Assembly (NCBI RefSeq): GCF_000263715.2
Contig: NZ_CM001514.1
Span: forward strand, 1,970,936-2,034,935
Length of the DNA stretch: 64,000 bases
Source: Pseudomonas synxantha BG33R
GTDB taxonomy: Bacteria; Pseudomonadota; Gammaproteobacteria; Pseudomonadales; Pseudomonadaceae
Direction: 5' to 3'
Both the position numbers and the translations under genes were made by a program. Of the stretch, positions 44,708 through 51,483 are shown piece after piece. The notes below the pieces were generated by a model. The model saw nothing but the letters and a program-made list of their open reading frames with translations, was not told the origin of the DNA and searched no databases. The number at the start of each line of letters is the position of its first letter. Positions within the stretch are counted from its first letter, which is position 1.

Positions 44708-45270
44708 TGACGGGCAGGTTGATCTATCTCATCGGGCCATCGGGTTCGGGCAAGGACAGCCTGCTGGATGCCGCACGCCTGCGCTTGCAGGCGCGTGGTT
44801 GTCGCATGGTGCGCCGGGTGATCACACGCTCGGCGGAGGCAGTGGGCGAAGCGGCGCAAGGGGTGAGCCCGCAGGAGTTTGCGCGGATGGACGCCGAGGG
44901 CGCGTTTGCCTTGAGCTGGCAGGCCAATGGCTTGTCGTATGGCATCCCCAGGGAAATCGACGAGTGGCTGGCCGCAGGGGACGATGTGCTGGTCAATGGC
45001 TCTCGCGCCCACCTGGCGCAGACCCGTGAGCGTTACCCCACATTGTTGGTGTTGCTGCTGACGGTCGATCAAGCCGTATTGCGCCAACGTTTGATCGCAC
45101 GCGGGCGTGAGTCATTGGCGGACATCGAAGAGCGATTGGCGCGCAACGCGCGATTTACCGCTGAGCTGATTGCCGGAAACGGCGCGGGTTTGTTTGTGCT
45201 GGATAATTCCGGGCCTCTGGAGCATACCGTTGAGCGCCTGCTGTGTTGCCTGGATCACGGATACTCGTGA
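44707..45270 (+). CDS. phnN: Ribose 1,5-bisphosphate phosphokinase PhnN
   Basis: A 187-residue guanylate-kinase-like P-loop kinase: Walker A LIGPSGSGKDSLLDAARL, RRVITRSAE, and GLSYGIPREIDEWLAAGDDV. PhnN makes PRPP from ribose 1,5-bisphosphate as the last step of C-P lyase phosphonate breakdown. It is intact, but the upstream phn genes are gone apart from a phnM scrap, so it is an operon orphan. It may persist as an alternative PRPP source. The ATG at 44707 overlaps the phnM stop. Confidence 0.9.
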   Translation: MTGRLIYLIGPSGSGKDSLLDAARLRLQARGCRMVRRVITRSAEAVGEAAQGVSPQEFARMDAEGAFALSWQANGLSYGIPREIDEWLAAGDDVLVNGSRAHLAQTRERYPTLLVLLLTVDQAVLRQRLIARGRESLADIEERLARNARFTAELIAGNGAGLFVLDNSGPLEHTVERLLCCLDHGYS

Positions 45271-45347
45271 TCGTCACGGGTGATGCGCAGCATGTCGCGG
45301 TAGGTCAGGACAACCTCTTCGTGTAAGGCTCGGCCATGCTCGAGCAT
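45255..45347 (-). pseudogene. Possible C-terminal gene remnant, 30 codons
   Basis: On the minus strand, after an ATG at 45347, the frame reads MLEHGRALHEEVVLTYRDML then RITRDDHEYP and stops. It is open a little further upstream and then dissolves into AT-rich DNA. The codon use looks like a real Pseudomonas gene end, and it overlaps the phnN 3' end by 16 bp. I do not recognise the family. It could equally be chance. Confidence 0.25.
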
Positions 45348-45687
45348 CAGATCAGAACCTTGGCGTTGAGTTTTTTTTCTTCGGGGTGTTTGAGTGGGTT
45401 TCGTAATGTTTGAAGCTCAATTCTTGACCCATTTAATTAAATATTTTCTACGTTTTTCTTTTTCTGTTATCAGGCTTTTGGGCGTGTTGATATGTACGGA
45501 TGTGTCGCGCCAACTAAAACTTGTACGGTTTTTTTACTGGCGCGTTTATTGCGTGTTACTGCAATTAAATAGCGGTAGTGAAGATGTTTTAAATATGGGA
45601 TTTTTATCGGGCTGGCAATGGATCGACCAGTGTCGGTAATTCATACATGGACGGTTAACTCTTCACTGTTGAGAGTGACAATACGCC
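45271..45687. other. AT-rich spacer before the first serralysin gene
   Basis: A 417-bp gap. The first third may hold a minus-strand gene end; the rest is markedly AT-rich with poly-T runs (e.g. near 45370 and 45530), unlike flanking core DNA. An 81-codon frame at 45394-45639 has no recognisable product or good ribosome site and was not accepted. The promoter of the protease gene should be here but no convincing -35/-10 was fixed. Confidence 0.5.
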
Positions 45688-47220
45688 ATGCATCTCCCTG
45701 TCAGACAGGCTGCCCGCGAGCAGTCCCCAGTGACATCGCACTTCAATTTATCAACCGCCGAGCACGACATTCTACGTTGGGCGAATAATAAAAAAGCCTT
45801 TACCACGGATCAGGCGGCGAAACAAATCACGCGCAGTGGCTCCAAGTTTCATGACCTCAATAAAGATGGCAAAGTTGTAGTGGGTTTCAATTTTTCCAGT
45901 GGCTTCAACGCTGCTCAGAAGGAACGCGCCAGACAAGCCCTGCAATACTGGGCGGACATAGCCAATATCGAATTTGTAGAAAACGGCTCTAACACCGACG
46001 GAACCATTAGTATCAGGGGTATGTCAGGTTCGTCAGGCTGGGCGAGCTTGCCTAACCGGTATAACTCCAGAATGCAGGCCAATATCGGGACCAGTGGTGA
46101 GCATAACCCGACAATGGGCAGCCATTTCCTTGGGCTGTTGATCCACGAGTTGGGACATACCCTGGGGCTCAGTCATCCGGGTGCATACGATGGCGGGGGC
46201 TTCAATTATTCCCGCTCTGCCGAATATGCGCAGGACACCAAGGCACGCAGTGTCATGAGTTACTGGGCGGAGACTCATCAGCCTGGGCACAACTTTGCCG
46301 GGCACAGCCCGATGGCGCCAATGATGGATGATATTGCCGCTGCCCAGCGGCTTTATGGCGCGAATACAAAAACACGCAATACCGATACCACCTACGGTTT
46401 CAATTCCAACTCTGGCCGGGAGTTCTATAGCCTCAAGCGCGGGAATGAAAAACCAGTTTTCACCGTTTGGGACGGCGGTGGTAACGACACGCTCGACTTC
46501 TCCGGGTTTACCCAGAACCAAACCATCAACCTCAAGGCCGAGACATTCTCAGATGTAGGTGGCTTGCGGGGGAATGTGTCGATTGCCAAGGGCGTGAGCG
46601 TGGAAAACGCCATTGGCGGCTCCGGCAACGATACCTTGGTAGGCAACGAAGAAAACAATCGCCTCACGGGCGGCCGGGGCGTAGATAAGCTGCACGGTGG
46701 GGCCGGGGCGGATACGTTCGTCTATCAGCGCGTCAGCGATTCGACGCCGCAGCATCCGGATATCATCCAGGACTTTCACAGCGGGATCGATAAGATCGAC
46801 CTGACCGGAGCCCTTCGGGCGGTGGGGCTCAAGTCGTTGAGCTTTGCCGATCAATTCAGCGGCAGTGCAGGTGAGGCGGTGCTTGGCCGCGACTCTACAA
46901 CTGGCCGTTACACCCTGGCGGTGGATACGACAGGCAATGGTACGGCGGATCTGTTGGTGGTCAGCCAAGGCCAGATAAAACCGACGGATGTGGTTTGGAA
47001 CAATCAGTCACCCACGGTGATTCCGGCTTCTGAAACCAACATTACTGCTGTGCCCGACCCGTACCCGGCTCCCGTTCCACCGTCCGATCCGGATACGCAT
47101 TCAGACACGGATCCGCGCCCTGCGCCTGAGCCGTCACCCTGGTCTGGAATGGGGGTTATCAAGAAAGTGACTTCGGTCTTCAAGCGTATGGTGAACGGAG
47201 TGTTATCGATTTTCAGATAA
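45688..47220 (+). CDS. Serralysin-family RTX zinc metalloprotease (copy 1) with extended tail
   Basis: A 510-residue M10B metalloprotease. The catalytic domain has the zinc motif HELGHTLGLSHPG (His153, Glu154, His157, His163) and the Met-turn SVMSYW. The linker DTTYGFNSNSGREFYSL leads to the serralysin C-terminal domain with RTX repeats GGSGNDTLVGNEENNRLTGG near residue 310, then TFVYQRVSDSTPQHPDIIQD. Serralysins are exported unfolded by type I secretion and fold on Ca2+. Classical members are about 470-480 residues and end soon after the DxxV signal. Here GQIKPTDVVW is followed by about 75 extra residues: a Pro/Asp-rich linker and a basic amphipathic end (GVIKKVTSVFKRMVNGVLSI). Confidence 0.9.
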   Translation: MHLPVRQAAREQSPVTSHFNLSTAEHDILRWANNKKAFTTDQAAKQITRSGSKFHDLNKDGKVVVGFNFSSGFNAAQKERARQALQYWADIANIEFVENGSNTDGTISIRGMSGSSGWASLPNRYNSRMQANIGTSGEHNPTMGSHFLGLLIHELGHTLGLSHPGAYDGGGFNYSRSAEYAQDTKARSVMSYWAETHQPGHNFAGHSPMAPMMDDIAAAQRLYGANTKTRNTDTTYGFNSNSGREFYSLKRGNEKPVFTVWDGGGNDTLDFSGFTQNQTINLKAETFSDVGGLRGNVSIAKGVSVENAIGGSGNDTLVGNEENNRLTGGRGVDKLHGGAGADTFVYQRVSDSTPQHPDIIQDFHSGIDKIDLTGALRAVGLKSLSFADQFSGSAGEAVLGRDSTTGRYTLAVDTTGNGTADLLVVSQGQIKPTDVVWNNQSPTVIPASETNITAVPDPYPAPVPPSDPDTHSDTDPRPAPEPSPWSGMGVIKKVTSVFKRMVNGVLSIFR

Positions 47221-47525
47221 TGTAATTTTGTTAGTGAACAACCTGTGGTTCAGCGGCCTTGTCTAAGACTGTTGTTTGAAAATCATAGGTCTGGAATGTC
47301 TGGTTGTATGTTGATGTTTCGGTTAGGTGGTGTTTTCCTAAGTTTTCTTGTCTGTGGGGTGTAAGTTTTAGTTTGAAATAAATAGGCTGTTGTGAGCGGG
47401 GGAATGTTTGTGCGAATTTGGCCGCGCTTTGATCGTGTGAGTGTTTGTTTTGTACGTATCTCCTAATCATGCGATAGATGGTAATTATTTAAATTGATAT
47501 ATGATTTGGATGGAGTATTGACATT
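47221..47525. other. AT-rich spacer inside the RTX cluster
   Basis: A 305-bp gap with low GC and no credible gene on either strand. GGAG at 47513-47516 is the ribosome site of the next gene. Promoter elements could be present in the TTTAAATTGATATATGAT-type sequence just upstream (47485-47505), but were not assigned. Confidence 0.5.
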
Positions 47526-48650
47526 ATGAATGTATATGGTTCCGGTATGGGTTCCCAGGTGTATAACCCGTCAGCATTCTCCAGCTTCCCGCCGCAAGGC
47601 GCTGCTGGCGAAGCGATGATGCCCAGGTACTCCAGCGAGCGCACCGTACAATATAGCGGCTATTCATCATCTGCTGAGCGCTTTTCGGCGTTCAAGGAGG
47701 GCACTAACCGCACGTATAGCAACAATGGAGGGCTGACCCCGCCTTTCTCCAGAAACGAACACACTCAGGCGCTCACCCATTATTACTGGATGAGCGGCGC
47801 CTTCAGGGACACCGTGAGTAAGTTCACAGATTATTACGGAAAGTTTAAGCAGGTTTTCACAGGGCGCGACGAATGGGGTGAGCGCAAGCCAATTCCGCAA
47901 TTCGAGCCACGGCCGAATTCGAGACCCTTGGTCCAGACACGCCCGATACCTGAGGCAAGGGCCTATTTAAACCCCGCGCTGAATGAAGTGTCTACGCAGT
48001 ATTTTCCGGGGGATACAGTGTATGGCTTTAATTCAAATACCCGAAATCCCGATATGTCGTTCACCTCGACGTATGACACGCCATGGTTCAGGGTTGAGGA
48101 TATACTGGGTAACGATACATTGGACTTCTCCGGGTTCAGGCAGCATCAAGTCATAAATTTGGGTGCCGGTGCCTATTCCAGCTTGGGTGGGCTGGTTAAT
48201 AATGTTCACATCAGCATCGGGTCGGCCATTGAAAATGCTATCGGCGGTTCAGGCGATGATCGGATCCTTGGCAATGCATCTAATAATGTACTGACCGGTG
48301 GTGAGGGCGCGGATACATTAAGCGGCGGCGGTGGGAGCAATATCTTCAAATATAATACAGCGTCAGACTCTACCTACGCGAAGGCTGACCTACTGACTGA
48401 TTTCAAGGCCGGTTGGGACAAAATCGATTTAAGGGGCCTGGCTGCGACGACCGGCGTTGAGTTGAAGCTGGTGCCCAGGTTCACGGGTCGACCTGGCGAA
48501 ACCGTTATTAGATTCAACCCGCAGAGCGGACGTTATTTCCTCGGGGTTGACCTGTCGGGTGACCAAAAAATTGACTTCCTGATAAAAAGTACTCGGCCTT
48601 TCGGCTCGCGAGACGTAATGGGATGGCATGAAATGCCTACACGGGTGTGA
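47526..48650 (+). CDS. Protease-less RTX protein with serralysin C-terminal domain (copy 1)
   Basis: A 374-residue protein. Residues 1 to about 155 form a Ser/Tyr/Pro-rich region of unknown family (GYSSSAERFSAFKEGTNRTY; HYYWMSGAFRDTVSKFTDYY) with no HExxH. From GDTVYGFNSNTRNPDMSF onward it matches the serralysin C-terminal domain: NDTLDFSGFRQHQVINLG, RTX repeats GGSGDDRILGNASNNVLTGG near residue 240, FNPQSGRYFLGVDLSGDQKI and a C-terminus SRDVMGWHEMPTRV. It should be a type I secretion substrate that binds Ca2+ but cannot cleave protein by the serralysin mechanism. It could be a partner, inhibitor or effector paired with the protease gene before it. Confidence 0.85.
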   Translation: MNVYGSGMGSQVYNPSAFSSFPPQGAAGEAMMPRYSSERTVQYSGYSSSAERFSAFKEGTNRTYSNNGGLTPPFSRNEHTQALTHYYWMSGAFRDTVSKFTDYYGKFKQVFTGRDEWGERKPIPQFEPRPNSRPLVQTRPIPEARAYLNPALNEVSTQYFPGDTVYGFNSNTRNPDMSFTSTYDTPWFRVEDILGNDTLDFSGFRQHQVINLGAGAYSSLGGLVNNVHISIGSAIENAIGGSGDDRILGNASNNVLTGGEGADTLSGGGGSNIFKYNTASDSTYAKADLLTDFKAGWDKIDLRGLAATTGVELKLVPRFTGRPGETVIRFNPQSGRYFLGVDLSGDQKIDFLIKSTRPFGSRDVMGWHEMPTRV

Positions 48651-48718
48651 GCGACGTGAACCAATATTCGCGTTGATGTTGTTCTATGCGCTAAACAATC
48701 ATTTTTCACTTTTATCTA

Positions 48719-48764
48719 CAGACTTGATACGCGGGTGACATCGCGATCAAGTCTGTTTTTTTTT
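48719..48764 (+). terminator. Rho-independent terminator after the protease-less RTX gene
   Basis: CAGACTTGAT and ATCAAGTCTG form a 10-bp stem with a 17-base loop, followed by nine T. Confidence 0.88.
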
Positions 48765-48799
48765 GCATTGCAGCATCAAGGCATGTGCTCATGCGCTCG

Positions 48800-48945
48800 T
48801 CAGGCCATCAGGGCTTGATGCTTTCTCTCTACTCGCTGAAACCAACGGACAAAAACTGACAGTCTCGCTGCACGTGTTGACGCGGGAGGACGAATGTTTG
48901 TTGCTGCGAAATGATCTGCGTTATTACGGGTAAACAGCACGGCGT
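48800..48945 (-). pseudogene. Possible LysR-type regulator C-terminal remnant
   Basis: A minus-strand frame reads AVLFTRNNADHFAATNIRPP, then ASTRAARLSVFVRWFQRVER and KHQALMA before a stop. The RPPA..ARLSVFVRWF pattern resembles the end of LysR regulators (PPSR.LPARVRVFIDWL). No start or N-terminal domain exists. Low confidence; it may be decayed DNA from an earlier neighbour. Confidence 0.25.
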
Positions 48946-49532
48946 GTCAGATTCCAAGCAGCGTCGCCGCCCTATATGTAGGGTTTTCTTCACTTACTTA
49001 CCTTCTACAAACCACTAAGCATTCGGTCGTAAGACCGTTCAGTTATGGAAGTGTATAAAGTCATGGTTGTCAGGCAGACACAATACACGAGGGTTGGAAG
49101 TGCGGGTTTTTTCGTTAACGTTAGGTGCTGAGATTTTTTGGTTATACGGTGAGCAAAGTAGTAGGGGGTGTGAGTAATCGATTGGATGTTGTTGTTGAGG
49201 GCAAGTGGTGTTATCTAATTGTGAGTAATGGGTTGATAATATTTCATGGTTTATTTTGTTTTTAGTTCTTTATTTTTAACAAGATCAGCAGGTTGCGATC
49301 AAGTCTAAAAGATATCATATGTTTGTATGGTTTCAGGTTTTTGCAGTTGTGCGCTCAAAGTGTGTTCAGGGTTTAGAGTGTGTCGGAGTGAATTAATTTG
49401 CGCGTGGTATGAATGAGTGTGATGTGAGAACTTAGCCATGTGCCGATGACTGGCACCGTTTCTGTGTTGGTATTTAGTCTTTCGAGTTTGGCGGTTGCTA
49501 CTTTGAATTTGGTTGCGTGAGGAATTTTGCTT

Positions 49533-51245
49533 ATGAGCTCGTTAATAGCGCCAGCTGCTCAAGTTGGTGTTTTTGAAAGACTTGATCCCAGGCGTGATGT
49601 TAATCCTGATAGACCTGTTGATGGGCCTGGCGAGGGGTATACGCTGCACAGTAATAAGAGGGAATTCACGACGGAGCAGGCTGGGAAACAAATCACCCGG
49701 CAGGGTTTGCGTTTTAGTGATCGCAACAACGATAAAAAAATCGATTTGTCGTTTCGTATTTCCAAGGGGTTCACCGCGCAGCAGGCGGAGCAGGCCAGGC
49801 AAGCGATGCAGTCTTGGGCGGATGTCGCCAACGTGACATTCGCTGAAAATGCACAAAACGCTGACGGTCATATAGATATCAATGATATGCCTGGAACGGC
49901 GGGTGGTGTGGCCATTTTGCCCAACAAGTACAGGTATAAAACATTTGCAAATATTGGAACGGCGAACGCAGGGGAGAATCCAGAAGTCGGAAGTTTTTTC
50001 CGCACAGCACTTGTTCATGAAATAGGGCACTCCATCGGCTTAGAGCATCCTGGTGCATATAATGGTTTTGCGGACTATGGGCGTGACGCGGTGTACGCGG
50101 GGGATACCAGGGCGCGCTCGGTAATGAGCTATTTCTCGGAGAAAAATCAGCCCGGACATAATTTCAACTCAAAGCTGCCTTCTGCACCGTTGATGGATGA
50201 TATTGCAGCTGTACAGAGGCTATACGGGGTCAATACCAAAACCCGTAATACTGATACGACCTATGGGTTCAACTCCAATACCAACCGTGAAGCGTTGAGT
50301 CTGAAGGGAGCGAACGACAGTCCTGTCTTCTGTGTTTGGGATGGAGGTGGAAATGACACATTGGATTTCTCCGGGTTTTCACAGGACCAGAACATCAATC
50401 TCAATGCAGAGTCATTTTCAGATGTTGGGGCGTTGAAGGGGAATGTCTCTATCGCCAAGGGCGTTGTACTTGAAAACGCAGTGGGGGGTAAAGGCAACGA
50501 CACCCTGAAAGGTAATGAGGTCGCTAATCGCCTCAAAGGGGGCGGTGGGGCGGACAGATTACTCGGGGGCGGGGGAGGGGACACCTTTGTTTATGGCCGA
50601 GCAAGTGAATCAACCCCCGACAATCCCGACGTCATTCTGGATTTTGAGAGCGGTACAGACAAGATTGATCTCTCAGGTATCCTGAAAGCGTCAGGTATTA
50701 GTGCGCCAAAGGTTGTCGATCATTTAAGCGGCCATCCAGGCCAAATCATGCTCAAGTACGACGAGGGCAGTGGCGAGGGTAGCCTAGCCCTGGACGTGAC
50801 GGGAAATGGTAAAGCTGATTTGCTGATAAAAAGCATTGGCCGGATTAAAGCCGGCGACGTAATGGGGCACGGCGGTACCCCGGAGCCGCAGCCTAAGCCA
50901 ACGGATCCCAAGCCGGAGCCGCGGCCTAAGCCAACGGATCCCAAGCCGGAGCCGCGCCCTAAGCCAACGGATCCCAAGCCGGAGCCATGCCCTAATCCAC
51001 CGGATCCCAAGCCGGAGCCATGCCCTAATCCACCGGATCCCAAGCCGGAGCCATGCCCTAAGCCACCAGATCCCAAGCCGGAGCCATGCCCCGAGCCACC
51101 GGATCCCAAGCCGGAGCCATGCCCCGAGCCAAATGGAGAGCTTCGATCGGTACTACTGCCAGCCCTTGAGCAGCATGGCTTTACAGAGCGGGCTTGGCGG
51201 GTCGAACAGTTCAAAAGTGCGAATGCGATAAGAGCTTTCAAATAA
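49533..51245 (+). CDS. Serralysin-family RTX zinc metalloprotease (copy 2) with PKPEP repeat tail
   Basis: A 570-residue M10B metalloprotease paralogous to the gene at 45688. It has zinc motif HEIGHSIGLEHPG (His162), Met-turn SVMSYF, the shared block RLYGVNTKTRNTDTTYGFNS, and RTX repeats GGKGNDTLKGNEVANRLKGG near residue 318. The serralysin domain ends near SIGRIKAGDVMGHGG. After it comes a tail of about 120 residues: seven near-identical 11-residue DPKPEP(R/C)P repeats, five of them with a Cys, then a unique end (GELRSVLLPALEQHGFTERA). Cysteine in a serralysin is unusual. The ATG at 49533 follows GAGG by 10 bases; the TTG at 49527 is an alternative. Confidence 0.9.
   Translation: MSSLIAPAAQVGVFERLDPRRDVNPDRPVDGPGEGYTLHSNKREFTTEQAGKQITRQGLRFSDRNNDKKIDLSFRISKGFTAQQAEQARQAMQSWADVANVTFAENAQNADGHIDINDMPGTAGGVAILPNKYRYKTFANIGTANAGENPEVGSFFRTALVHEIGHSIGLEHPGAYNGFADYGRDAVYAGDTRARSVMSYFSEKNQPGHNFNSKLPSAPLMDDIAAVQRLYGVNTKTRNTDTTYGFNSNTNREALSLKGANDSPVFCVWDGGGNDTLDFSGFSQDQNINLNAESFSDVGALKGNVSIAKGVVLENAVGGKGNDTLKGNEVANRLKGGGGADRLLGGGGGDTFVYGRASESTPDNPDVILDFESGTDKIDLSGILKASGISAPKVVDHLSGHPGQIMLKYDEGSGEGSLALDVTGNGKADLLIKSIGRIKAGDVMGHGGTPEPQPKPTDPKPEPRPKPTDPKPEPRPKPTDPKPEPCPNPPDPKPEPCPNPPDPKPEPCPKPPDPKPEPCPEPPDPKPEPCPEPNGELRSVLLPALEQHGFTERAWRVEQFKSANAIRAFK
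50881..51134 (+). repeat. 33-bp coding tandem repeats in the protease-2 tail
   Basis: Seven 33-bp units begin at 50904, 50937, 50970, 51003, 51036, 51069 and 51102, preceded by a partial unit from 50881. Each starts GATCCCAAGCCGGAGCC and encodes DPKPEP plus a variable RPKPT/CPNPP/CPKPP/CPEPP. The first units have Arg, the later ones Cys, so the array has expanded by unit duplication. Confidence 0.93.
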
Positions 51246-51483
51246 AATACTGTAACTAGTCTAGTTGTCGTGATGTTGTTTTTAAATTCGCATATGCGTC
51301 GGCTGCATTATGTTGCCTGCAGTTTGATAATCGCTGCTGCACGTAAACTTTCCAGTATGTAAAAAGTGCAATTTTTGCTGGGCTTGTACGTTGGGCGAAA
51401 CGATTTTGCAAAAGTTCGTAAATGGTAGTGTTTGCGAAATGTTGGGTTGTTGTTTTTCTATTACTAATCGAGAAGGTAACATT

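Larger units (their letters stand above)
48651..49532. other. Long AT-rich gap in the RTX cluster
   Basis: An 882-bp stretch. It holds a good terminator (48719-48764), then possible regulator remnants on the minus strand (48800-48945), a small CGGTC-GTAA-GACCG hairpin (49024-49037), and from about 49080 strongly AT-rich DNA with many TG/GT runs. No intact gene was found in six frames. Confidence 0.5.

Noticed and set aside
44571..45029. 152-codon plus-strand frame overlapping the phnM scrap and phnN
   Set aside because: It runs out of frame with phnN, whose P-loop kinase motifs are clear, and its own product is Arg/Gly-rich without domains.
45394..45639. 81-codon frame before protease 1
   Set aside because: Hydrophobic, AT-rich sequence with no clear ribosome site or family; likely chance in AT-rich spacer.
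47231..47470. 79-codon minus-strand frame between RTX genes
   Set aside because: No ribosome site, low-complexity product, located in AT-rich spacer.
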